Assembly: GCA_035713725.1 (NCBI GenBank)
Contig: DASTMZ010000197.1
Location: 10,739 to 74,738 of the forward strand
DNA from: DASQPR01 sp035713725
GTDB lineage: Bacteria; Actinomycetota; Actinomycetes; Mycobacteriales; Micromonosporaceae
DNA length: 64,000 bases
Direction: 5' to 3'
Positions 8,453-15,036 of this stretch are shown one piece after another. Every line of letters starts with the position of its first letter. Positions within the stretch are counted from its first letter, which is position 1. The position numbers and the translations under genes were made by a program. The notes beneath the pieces were generated by a model. That model was not told the DNA's origin and searched no databases. It saw only the letters and a list, made by a program, of their open reading frames with translations.

Positions 8453-9837
8453 CCGATACCGCGACCGGAGCCGGCGGCGCGGCACTCGACGCCACAGCGG
8501 AGTCAGCACCGGCCGCGTCAGTACCGGCCGCGTCAGTACCGGCCGTGTCAGCATCGACCGCGTCAGCACCGGCCGAGCGTCGAACCGAAGCGTCCCCGTC
8601 AGCGGCCGCGGGCATGTTCGCCTCCCTGCGCGTCTACAACTACCGGCTCTACTTCGCTGGTCAGAGCGTGTCGGTGGCGGGCAACTGGATGCAGAACGTC
8701 GCGATCAGTTGGGTCGTCCTGCAGCTGTCGCACAGCGGGTTCGTGCTCGGCGCGGTCACCGCCGCGCGCTTCGTGCCGCTGCTGTTGCTCGGACCGTGGG
8801 GCGGCCTGATCAGCGACCGTTCCGACAAGCGGCGCCTGATGATCCGTACCCAAGTGTGCGCGGCAACGCTGTCGCTAGTGCTGGCCCTGTTGTCGTGGAC
8901 GGGGCACACCTCGGTGCCGACCCTTGTCGTGATCGTCGCGTTGCTCGGCATGGTCAACGTGTTCGACGGTCCGGCACGACAGAGTCTGATCAGCAACATG
9001 GTCACGCGGGATCGACTGGCGAACGCGATCGCATTGAACTCGATCGCCATGAACTCGTCCCGGATCGTCGGGCCGGGCCTCGCCGGGCTGCTCATCGCGA
9101 CGCTCGGCACGACGCCATGCTTCTTCTTCAACGCCCTTTCGTTCGGCGCGGTGATCGCGAGCCTGCTCGCCATGCGCCGGTCCGAGTTGGTGCCGTCCAA
9201 GCGCGCGGTGCGATCAAAGGGACAGATCCGCGCCGGACTGCGCTACATGGCTCGGACGCCGGCCCTGCTCGGCCCGCTCGTGATGGCGACCGTCGCGGGT
9301 ACGTTCGCCTGGGAGTTCCCGGTCACGCTGCCGCTACTGACGTCGACGACGTTCCACGCCGGCGCGGCGACATACGGCGCGATGTTGTCGTGCCTCGCGG
9401 CCGGCGCGATCGCCGGTGCGCTCGTCGCGGCACGGCGCCGGCACCTCACCGTACGGTCGCTGTCGCTGTCCGCCGTGATCTGGGGTGCGCTGATCCTCGC
9501 GACCGCCGCGGCGCCGACGATCGGCATCGCGCTCGCGGTGATTGTGTTCGTCGGGTCGGGCGCCGTCACGTTCAACTCGGCCGCCAAGACGTTGCTTCAG
9601 CTCGCGAGCGCCCCGGAGATGCGCGGCCGGGTGATGGCGGTGTGGTCGATGGCGTGGCAGGGCAGCACTGTCGTCGGTGCGCCGATCGTCGGCGCGGCCG
9701 CCGGTCTTGCCGGCGCGCGGGCCGGCCTCGTGATCGGTGGCGTCGCGACGCTCGCGGTTGGCGCCTACTACGTCGTCGCGGGGCGGCGGACCGAACACAA
9801 AGCGACGGGCGGAACCGAAGCAGCCGTCTTGCATTGA
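8449..9837 (+). CDS. MFS transporter, MFS_3/EntS-like drug or siderophore exporter
   Basis: 462 residues with about 12 transmembrane helices in the inner membrane. The core starts at FASLRVYNYRLYFAGQSVSV and GNWMQNVAISWVVLQL, typical of the EntS-like MFS_3 family, and the loop 2-3 signature GLISDRSDKRRLM is present. The first about 50 residues are a non-conserved Ala/Ser/Pro tail made by a 15-bp tandem repeat (8502-8576). Translation is coupled to marR by a 4-base overlap. Substrate is unknown; proton-driven efflux controlled by the adjacent MarR protein is the likely role. A start near residue 56 (ATG at 8614) would remove the repetitive tail but would break the overlap. Confidence 0.87.
   Translation: MTDTATGAGGAALDATAESAPAASVPAASVPAVSASTASAPAERRTEASPSAAAGMFASLRVYNYRLYFAGQSVSVAGNWMQNVAISWVVLQLSHSGFVLGAVTAARFVPLLLLGPWGGLISDRSDKRRLMIRTQVCAATLSLVLALLSWTGHTSVPTLVVIVALLGMVNVFDGPARQSLISNMVTRDRLANAIALNSIAMNSSRIVGPGLAGLLIATLGTTPCFFFNALSFGAVIASLLAMRRSELVPSKRAVRSKGQIRAGLRYMARTPALLGPLVMATVAGTFAWEFPVTLPLLTSTTFHAGAATYGAMLSCLAAGAIAGALVAARRRHLTVRSLSLSAVIWGALILATAAAPTIGIALAVIVFVGSGAVTFNSAAKTLLQLASAPEMRGRVMAVWSMAWQGSTVVGAPIVGAAAGLAGARAGLVIGGVATLAVGAYYVVAGRRTEHKATGGTEAAVLH
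8502..8576. repeat. 15-bp tandem repeat, five copies, in frame inside the MFS gene
   Basis: Unit GTCAGTACCGGCCGC, with single-base changes between copies. Being a multiple of three it encodes a repeated Ser-Val/Ala-Pro-Ala-Ala pentapeptide in the cytoplasmic N-terminal tail of the exporter. Copy number could vary between strains without frameshift. Confidence 0.9.
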
Positions 9838-9875
9838 CCTGAACTGTCCGACAGGTGAACGGCGGACACCGCAAT

Positions 9876-10880
9876 ATGCAACAACCGGGCATAGTGAGGC
9901 CCGTGCAGAACGTGATGCTTTCGTGGCAGCAGTCCGCGGGTCTCGGCGTGGCACTCGCCGGCGCCGGTCTCGGCCTGCGGCCGGTACGTCGACCGTGGGT
10001 ACGGATCGCGGCCGCGTTCGCCGTCGAAGCATCACTGATCGCCGCCCTCTATTCGGTGTGGCAATACATGGCGAATCGCTCCGTATCGGATCGGGTCGGC
10101 GCGATCCATAACGCCGAGTGGCTGGTGCGCCTCCAGACCACCTTGCATCTGCCGTCCGAACATGCGCTGCAACACGTCGTGCTGCCGCACCGGTACGTCG
10201 TCGAGGCGGCCAACCTCTACTACGACACGATGCACTTCACCGCCATCTTTGTGTTCCTGCTGTGGCTGTTCTTCTGGCACCGGGATCGCTACGGCGCAGT
10301 GCGCACCGTGCTCGCCATCGCGACGCTAACCTGCCTGATCATCTCGTTCGTACCGGTCGCGCCGCCGCGACTGCTGCCCGGATACGTCGACACGGCGGCG
10401 ATCTACGGCCAGTCCGTATACGGCGGCTCGGTGGCCAACGAGCTGTCCGCGATGCCGTCCGTGCACGTCGCCTGGGCGGTGTTGATCGCGTGGTACGCCA
10501 TGCGGATCGGCCGCGGCCGCTGGCGTCTGCTCGGTCCGGCGCATGCCGTCGTCACCACGATCGTTGTCGTGGTGACCGCGAATCACTGGTGGCTCGACGG
10601 TGTCGTCGCGGTCGCCGTACTCGTCGCGAGCGCGTGGGCCTACGTCGGCGTGGTTCGCGGGTGGACTGCGTGGCGCCTCGCGGCGCCGCTGACCGCCGCC
10701 GGCGACCGGCCGCTAACCGCCGGCGACCGGCCGCTAACCGCCGGCGACCTCCACCACGGTGTCACCGGAGAGCCGGCCGTGCGAGTCGCTGACAACGGCA
10801 CCGCTGTGCCGCAGCAACGAGATCACGCGGGTGACGTCCGACGACCGGTAGATCGTGTCGGTGAGCGCATAGTGCCGTAG
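9876..10880 (+). CDS. PAP2-superfamily membrane phosphatase/phosphotransferase
   Basis: Integral membrane enzyme of about 334 residues with six or so helices. Active-site motifs are PPRLLPG, then SAMPSVHVAWA (C2, S-x-PS-x-H) and ANHWWLDGV (C3, H-x5-D). This arrangement, with a YYDTMHF segment before it, resembles the AUR1/inositol-phosphoceramide-synthase-like PAP2 group, which moves phospho-head groups between lipids. ATG at 9876 is used; GTG at 9903, 8 bases after a CATAGT -10-like hexamer, would be leaderless and is as good. The last about 60 residues lie in a 21-bp repeat and overlap the convergent gene by 147 bases, so the natural C-terminus may be shorter in relatives. Confidence 0.8.
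   Translation: MQQPGIVRPVQNVMLSWQQSAGLGVALAGAGLGLRPVRRPWVRIAAAFAVEASLIAALYSVWQYMANRSVSDRVGAIHNAEWLVRLQTTLHLPSEHALQHVVLPHRYVVEAANLYYDTMHFTAIFVFLLWLFFWHRDRYGAVRTVLAIATLTCLIISFVPVAPPRLLPGYVDTAAIYGQSVYGGSVANELSAMPSVHVAWAVLIAWYAMRIGRGRWRLLGPAHAVVTTIVVVVTANHWWLDGVVAVAVLVASAWAYVGVVRGWTAWRLAAPLTAAGDRPLTAGDRPLTAGDLHHGVTGEPAVRVADNGTAVPQQRDHAGDVRRPVDRVGERIVP
10700..10749. repeat. 21-bp tandem repeat, two full copies plus a partial one
   Basis: Unit CGGCGACCGGCCGCTAACCG plus C. On the plus strand it encodes repeated PLTAGDR in the PAP2 tail. On the minus strand each copy supplies an in-frame TAG stop for the convergent gene, so its stop codon is duplicated. Confidence 0.85.
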
Positions 10881-11651
10881 CTCCGTCACGGTCTGCGGAC
10901 CGGTGGCGGTCAGTCGGTCGAGGAGCGCGCGCCGCAGCGGCCCGGGGTGCGGCGACAGCGAGATGTCCTGCAGGTGCCGTTCCGGATCGGTCGGGTCGCG
11001 GTAGCGCACGCCCGCGTACTCGTCGACCGCCCACAACGCGTTCTTGAACGCTTCGAGGTTGTTCGCTCGATCGGTGGCGAAGCTGACCAGACACGCCGCG
11101 TTCCCGCCGTCCGCGTCGATGAACTCGACGCCGGTGGTCATCCGGAACCCGCGGGCGTGCAGCGCGGACCGTTGTGCCAGCCAGTCGCCGGGCGGCGTCA
11201 CTGTGATCAGCTCGGTGGGGCGGCCGGCCGCGTGCAGCCGGGCGGGCGGCGCTGCGAGCGCGGCGTACACCAGGAGCGGCGCACCGGCCGCTCCGGCTGC
11301 GCTCACCGCCGCCGCGAGCATGTCGTCCGGTTCGCCGCTTACCGCGTGCACCGCGAGGTTTGCCGGCGTGCCGAGTTCGGCCTGTACTTCGTCGAGCCGA
11401 TCGGTTGCCGCGGCGGTCGGGCCGACCACAAGGTAGGCCAGCCTGCGCCGGACGAGCAGGTCCTGGAATTCGGCGAAGCCGCGCAGCGCCGCCTCGGCCG
11501 TCTCCAGGTGAGCATCGGTGATCGCCGGGTCGTCCGGCGGGCCGGACCACGCGTACGCGAACGTGACCCGTCGACCGCCGTGCAGCGCGGCCGGTGTCCA
11601 CACGTCCAGATACCGGACGAGCAACTCCCGGGTCACGCCCGCAAGCGTCAT
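10734..11651 (-). CDS. three-Cys-motif-partner (TcmP)-like protein
   Basis: 305 residues. The start MTLAGVTRELLVRYLDVWTP and the following FAYAWSGPPDD resemble the K-x-x-L..YL..W and FvDgFAGPG region of TcmP proteins, and the segment NNLEAFKNALWAVDEYAGVR followed by a C-terminal winged-helix-like stretch (RRALLDRLTATGPQTVTELR, then DVTRVISLLRHSG) fits that family's C-terminal half. The family has a methyltransferase-like core and is associated with three-Cys radical SAM/phage-type proteins; no such partner is nearby. The assignment is from memory of motifs and is tentative. Its 3' end overlaps the convergent PAP2 gene by 147 bases. Confidence 0.5.
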   Translation of the reverse strand: MTLAGVTRELLVRYLDVWTPAALHGGRRVTFAYAWSGPPDDPAITDAHLETAEAALRGFAEFQDLLVRRRLAYLVVGPTAAATDRLDEVQAELGTPANLAVHAVSGEPDDMLAAAVSAAGAAGAPLLVYAALAAPPARLHAAGRPTELITVTPPGDWLAQRSALHARGFRMTTGVEFIDADGGNAACLVSFATDRANNLEAFKNALWAVDEYAGVRYRDPTDPERHLQDISLSPHPGPLRRALLDRLTATGPQTVTELRHYALTDTIYRSSDVTRVISLLRHSGAVVSDSHGRLSGDTVVEVAGG

Positions 11652-11721
11652 GCCCTAAGTGTGACGGGTTGACCGGTAAGCACGCTACGCCCTCCGGGTC
11701 GCTGACCGTCCGCCTGGAAGA

Positions 11722-12552
11722 TCAGGTCAGCGCGGCCAGCGACGCGAAGCCCGCCACCAGGTCCTCGCCGGGTGCGGTGAGGAGGTTGATCGCCACGTGG
11801 TCGGCGCCTGCGTCGAGGTGCGCGCCGAGCCCTGCCGCGATGCGCTCCGGCTCGCCGTAGACGACCAGCGCGTCGATCAGGCGGTCACTGCCGCCGCCGT
11901 CGAGGTCGGCGTCGTCGAAGCCGAGGGTACGCAGATTGCGCGTGTAGTTGACGAGCCCGAGGTACGGGCGCTGGACGGTCGGCCGGCCGATCTCTCGCGC
12001 CCGCACCGGATCGCTCTCGAGCACGACGCGCTGCTCGGGAGCAACAAGCACGCCGTCACCGAGGATCGCTCGCGCCCGACGGGTGTGCTCCGGCGTGACG
12101 AGATAGGGGTGCGCGCCGGCGCTGCGCCGTGCGGCGAGCCGCAGCATCGCCGGTCCGAGCGCGGCCAACACGCGTCGGTCCGGCGGCACGTGCGCGGCGT
12201 CCAGCGCGTCCAGGTACGCGACCATCACGTCGTACGGCTTCGCATAGCCGGCCACCGACTCCGGGTGCCCGACGCCGATGCCCAGCACGAACCGGCCGGG
12301 GTGCCGGTGTTCGATGCGGTGGTACGAGGCCGCCACGGTGTCCGGCGCGTCCCGCCAGACGTTCACGATGCCGGTGGCGATCGTGATCGTCGTCGTCGCG
12401 TCCAGCAATTCCTCGATCAGCGCGAGGTCGCCGCTCGGTGAGCCGCCGACCCAGATCGCGCCGTATCCGAGGCGTTCCAGCGCGACGGCGAGTTCCGGCG
12501 AGCACTCCGGACCGCGGCGGAAGACACCGAACCTGCCGAACCGTGTGTCCAT
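11722..12552 (-). CDS. LLM-class F420-dependent oxidoreductase
   Basis: 276-residue luciferase-like monooxygenase (TIM barrel). N-terminal RFGVFRRG, LERLGYGAIWVGGSPSGDL, then the strand-loop TTITIATGIVNVWRDAPDTV and the marker GRFVLGIGVGHPE of the F420-using TIGR03620-type group; ALGPAMLRLAARRSAGAHPY follows. It should reduce or oxidise a small organic substrate with F420H2 or FMNH2. ATG at 12552 has GGGAG 14 bases upstream. Divergent from the pentapeptide gene at 12657. Substrate is unknown. Confidence 0.85.
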   Translation of the reverse strand: MDTRFGRFGVFRRGPECSPELAVALERLGYGAIWVGGSPSGDLALIEELLDATTTITIATGIVNVWRDAPDTVAASYHRIEHRHPGRFVLGIGVGHPESVAGYAKPYDVMVAYLDALDAAHVPPDRRVLAALGPAMLRLAARRSAGAHPYLVTPEHTRRARAILGDGVLVAPEQRVVLESDPVRAREIGRPTVQRPYLGLVNYTRNLRTLGFDDADLDGGGSDRLIDALVVYGEPERIAAGLGAHLDAGADHVAINLLTAPGEDLVAGFASLAALT

Positions 12553-12656
12553 GTCTGTGCTGCTCCCATCGACGTCGCGCCGATCTGCTAGGGCGGCGAG
12601 CGTCCGCGCCGGCTGCGATGATGACCGTCGTCGGTTCACAGCACACTGGGGGACGC

Positions 12657-13289
12657 GTGGCGGATCGAAGGTACGGCACCCCGACACCGCGGACAACCAC
12701 CGAGGTGCACGGCGACGATTGGGTCGGCTTCGAGGCGCCCGGCGAGACGTACGAACACGTCGCGTTTATCGACGTCGATCTCGTGGACGCCGAGAACGCT
12801 GGCGCGACATTCAACGAGTGCACGTTTCGCGACTGCCGGTTCAACGCCTCGACGCACACCGGAGCGGCGTTCGTGAACTGCAAGTTTGTCGGCTGCAGCT
12901 TCTTCGACGCGACGTTCACCGACTGCAAACTCGTCGGCGCCACGTTCGAGCGTTGCACCTTCGGTCTGCTGAAGGTCGTCGGCGGCGACTGGTCGTTCGT
13001 CGCGCTTCACGGCGCGGATCTACGCGGGACGTCGATCGTCGGTGCGCGGATGCGCGAGGCGGACCTGGCCGGCGTACGCCTCGGCAAGGCGGTCGTGCAG
13101 CACGTCGATCTGGCCGGCGCGTCGTTGCAACGCGCCGAGCTAGGCGGTGCCGACCTGCGCGGATCGGACCTGTCCGCGGTCGACCCGGTGGCGACGACGA
13201 TGCGTGGCGCGATCATCGACGTGCAGCAGGCCGTCACGCTCGCCGAGGCGCTCGGCGTCGTGGTCCGCGAGGATGTGCCGCCCCGGTAG
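12657..13289 (+). CDS. pentapeptide-repeat protein
   Basis: 210 residues. After about 30 residues come consecutive A(D/N/T)LXX-type pentapeptides: VAFIDVDLVDAENAGATFNE, then CTFRDCRFNASTHTGAAFVN, CKFVGCSFFDATFTDCKLVG, and after residue 115 ALHGADLRGTSIVGARMREA, DLAGVRLGKAVVQHVDLAGA. This predicts a right-handed quadrilateral beta helix. GTG at 12657 follows GGGGGA. Pentapeptide proteins of the Qnr/MfpA kind mimic DNA and guard gyrase; the Cys/Phe-rich core here is similar in style, but I cannot show a gyrase role. The 3' end overlaps the convergent RNHCP gene by 56 bases. Confidence 0.85.
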   Translation: MADRRYGTPTPRTTTEVHGDDWVGFEAPGETYEHVAFIDVDLVDAENAGATFNECTFRDCRFNASTHTGAAFVNCKFVGCSFFDATFTDCKLVGATFERCTFGLLKVVGGDWSFVALHGADLRGTSIVGARMREADLAGVRLGKAVVQHVDLAGASLQRAELGGADLRGSDLSAVDPVATTMRGAIIDVQQAVTLAEALGVVVREDVPPR

Positions 13290-13635
13290 CCGAAGCGTAG
13301 CGCTGCCGCGAGGCGCCATCGTCGGCAGCGCCTCGATTCATCAACGCGGCCAACGCGTCGACGCTGTCGGACTGATCGGCGACCCGGTTGCGGCCCACGT
13401 GTCCACAGCGGACACAGCGATGCACGATCATGAGGCCCTTCGCCGGGTGGAACTCGACGCCGGTCGGCGCCATGAGCCCTCGGCACGGGTTCGCGCGGTC
13501 GCCCGGCCGATCATCGACGTGCCGCGAATGCAGACAGCTCGGGCAATGATTCCGGTATCCGCCGCTGGCGAGCGCGCTAACCTCCACGCCGCAGTGCTGA
13601 CACGTGAACGGCGTGTTCTCGGTCGTTCTGGTGAT
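13234..13635 (-). CDS. RNHCP-domain zinc-ribbon protein, apparent ATC start
   Basis: 133 residues if begun at ATC. Conserved landmarks: FTCQHCGVEV, then YRNHCPSCLHSRHVD, PGDRANPCRGLM, VHRCVRCGHVGRNRVA, i.e. two C-x2-C pairs plus further cysteines, binding zinc. The family is small and of unknown biochemical role, possibly nucleic-acid binding. The only canonical start in frame is GTG at 13587, which would delete the first CxxC. Upstream, after an in-frame TGA, no ATG/GTG/TTG/CTG occurs; ATC at 13633-13635 sits exactly where relatives have Met (M-x-RTTENT) and 7 bases after a GAGG ribosome site. Hence the ATC call. The C-terminal 26 residues read into a dispersed repeat and the pentapeptide gene. 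Confidence 0.75.
   Translation of the reverse strand: MTRTTENTPFTCQHCGVEVSALASGGYRNHCPSCLHSRHVDDRPGDRANPCRGLMAPTGVEFHPAKGLMIVHRCVRCGHVGRNRVADQSDSVDALAALMNRGAADDGASRQRYASATGAAHPRGPRRRAPRRA
13295..13314. repeat. dispersed 20-mer, single copy (also twice at 28697-28771)
   Basis: GCGTAGCGCTGCCGCGAGGC lies six bases after the pentapeptide stop codon. The same 20-mer occurs twice in the tandem duplication at 28697-28771. Intergenic small repeat of REP type is the simplest reading. Confidence 0.7.
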
Positions 13636-14038
13636 GGCCTGTCCTCACGAGTCGAAGGGATCTTCGATCTCGGAAAGGCCAGGGTTCCGTTTCCTCTCCC
13701 CGCCGCGCCCGCGTTGGCGAGCGGTCGGGTCCCAGGCTTGGTTGGCGAGTGACCGATTCACCGCCGGCCTCTTGAGCCAGCGATTACTTCCAGTTCCTGC
13801 TTCATCCCGGCATGTCGCATCCGGGAATCCGTACCCTGCTGACTTTGCTCACTGCCCGGCAATGCCGGGCGGCGATTTGTGTCAGCCACTGTCAGGTAGG
13901 TTGCCCCGCCTGCCACTGGTAGGTGTCGTGCCAACCGCACTGGCGTCGGCGTCGTCCCCTGTCAGGCACGCGCGACGAATCTCGCCAAGCTCACCTCCGG
14001 TCACGACGGCAGAGTGGTAGGGCCGTTGACCGACAATG
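13636..14038. other. 403-bp stretch without a credible gene
   Basis: Short frames exist on both strands but none has family motifs or a ribosome site. It holds a near-perfect palindrome at 13854-13870 (GCCCGGCA, one base, TGCCGGGC) and a second smaller dyad CCCGG..CCGGG around 13806-13825. It lies upstream of the RNHCP gene (minus) and downstream of merR (minus), so it should contain the RNHCP promoter; I could not identify hexamers with confidence. Confidence 0.5.
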
Positions 14039-14536
14039 TCACTCGGACGCGGTGCGTTCCGCAATACATATCTTGCGATCCAGGTCGGCAAACGGCAGTG
14101 GGCAGCACGCGCTGACCGCGCACTCGGCCAGGTCGTCGCAGCCGGCATCGATGGCGGTGCGCAACGCGGCCGCCATCACCGTCAGGTCAGCGATCTTCGC
14201 GTCGATCTCGGCGACCTTCGCCTCGGCACGCGCCCGCAGACCGGGCGGCGGCCGGCGGCCGTGATGGTGGCGGCCGAGGTCGAGCAGGTCGCCGACCTCG
14301 TCGAGGGTGAATCCGAGGCGTTGCGCGGTCTTGATGACCCGCAAAATGGTCAACGCCTCGCCCGGATAGAGCCGGTGGCCGCCCGGACTTCGTACCGGAT
14401 CGGCCAGCAGGCCACGGCGTTCGTAGTAGCGCAGCGTCTGGAGGTTCACACCGGCGGCCTCGGCCAATTCGCCACTGCGCATCTCGGCAGTCAATTCGCC
14501 GCTGCGCATCTCGGCAGTCAATTCGCCGCTGCGCAT
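14039..14536 (-). CDS. MerR-family heavy-metal-type regulator
   Basis: 165 residues from ATG 14536. Wing-helix: GELAEAAGVNLQTLRYYERR followed by GLL and RSPGGHRLY, a near-textbook MerR DNA-binding domain; a long dimerisation helix; and a C-terminal thiol-rich end (GCDDLAECAVSACCPLPF) with five cysteines that could bind a soft metal such as Hg, Cd, Pb or Zn. The start is set by a 1-base overlap with the stop of the upstream gene (TGATG). A 27-bp repeat duplicates the start: ATGs at 14536, 14509 and 14482 are all in frame, each followed by MRSGEL. Its operator is probably 14894-14924. Confidence 0.9.
   Translation of the reverse strand: MRSGELTAEMRSGELTAEMRSGELAEAAGVNLQTLRYYERRGLLADPVRSPGGHRLYPGEALTILRVIKTAQRLGFTLDEVGDLLDLGRHHHGRRPPPGLRARAEAKVAEIDAKIADLTVMAAALRTAIDAGCDDLAECAVSACCPLPFADLDRKICIAERTASE
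14465..14536. repeat. 27-bp direct repeat spanning the merR start codon (2.7 copies)
   Basis: The protein begins MRSGELTAE-MRSGELTAE-MRSGELAEA. Copies are 14536-14510, 14509-14483 and a diverged partial copy from 14482. Each copy carries an ATG, so the number of start codons, and the length of the N-terminal arm before the helix-turn-helix, is repeat-dependent. Confidence 0.92.
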
Positions 14537-14886
14537 CAATCGACCAGCACGTTCATCACGCGTTGTTCGATGCCATCCAGTACGGCGACGTGACGGTCCG
14601 GCACTTCGATGTCGAGCACGGCACGGTCGGACGCCTGTGCGGTGACCGTGAACGTGAAGAACGAGCAGCACTCGGTCTCTCGCCTGGTGAGGTCGCGCAG
14701 CCGTGTCGGCAAATCGGCCGGCCCGGTCAACACGATGCGCAGATGCCGGTCGGCAAGGCGCTCGGCGCTGACCGCGCCGGCGAAGACCGCGTTGAATTCG
14801 GCGGCGCGCAGTGGGCGCTCCGCGGTTGGCAGCGTACAGGCGTCGCCGATGTCGGCGATCCCGGTAAACGTCGATGGAAGGCTCAT
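14536..14886 (-). CDS. small conserved protein with a CCSFF motif, first gene of the MerR operon
   Basis: 116 residues, unknown function. It has an N-terminal ACTLPTAERPLRAAEFNAVF and the central motif RRETECCSFFTFTV with a vicinal cysteine pair, a possible soft-metal ligand, then an alternating beta pattern ending DIEVPDRHVAVLDGIEQRV. I recall similar proteins beside merR genes in other actinomycetes, but have no assigned role. ATG at 14886 lies 7 bases after the -10 of the 19-bp-spacer promoter, so the message is probably leaderless. The stop overlaps the merR start by one base. A metal-binding or transfer function is inference. Confidence 0.7.
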   Translation of the reverse strand: MSLPSTFTGIADIGDACTLPTAERPLRAAEFNAVFAGAVSAERLADRHLRIVLTGPADLPTRLRDLTRRETECCSFFTFTVTAQASDRAVLDIEVPDRHVAVLDGIEQRVMNVLVD

Positions 14887-14893
14887 GTGTCGA

Positions 14894-14924
14894 CGGTAAA
14901 CCCGTATCTAGGTACCGGATGCAA
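14894..14924 (-). promoter_or_regulatory. MerR-type promoter with 19-bp spacer and dyad operator
   Basis: Reading the minus strand: -35 TTGCAT (14924-14919), a 19-bp spacer CCGGTACCTAGATACGGGT (14918-14900) with an imperfect dyad CCGGTA..TACGGG, and -10 TTACCG (14899-14894). An over-long 19-20 bp spacer with a dyad is the hallmark of promoters untwisted by MerR activators. It lies immediately before the CCSFF gene and so should drive that gene and merR. Confidence 0.7.
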
Positions 14925-15036
14925 GCCTCTGCTTCGGGCGATTGTCCACATCATTCATCCGTACGTCACGGGATGGCCGTTCGATGGATGCCGGTACGGG
15001 CAAGGCTGCCCCGGGTATCCACAGATCGGAGGACAA

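Noticed and set aside
12056..12958. Minus-strand open frame overlapping the LLM and pentapeptide genes
   Set aside because: Contains pseudo-repeats of the antisense of the pentapeptide repeat (N-A-x) and no motif; the real genes cover both strands.
13588..13635. GTG at 13587 as start of the RNHCP gene
   Set aside because: It would remove the first conserved zinc CxxC (FTCQHC), which family members all have; ATC fits better with the ribosome site.
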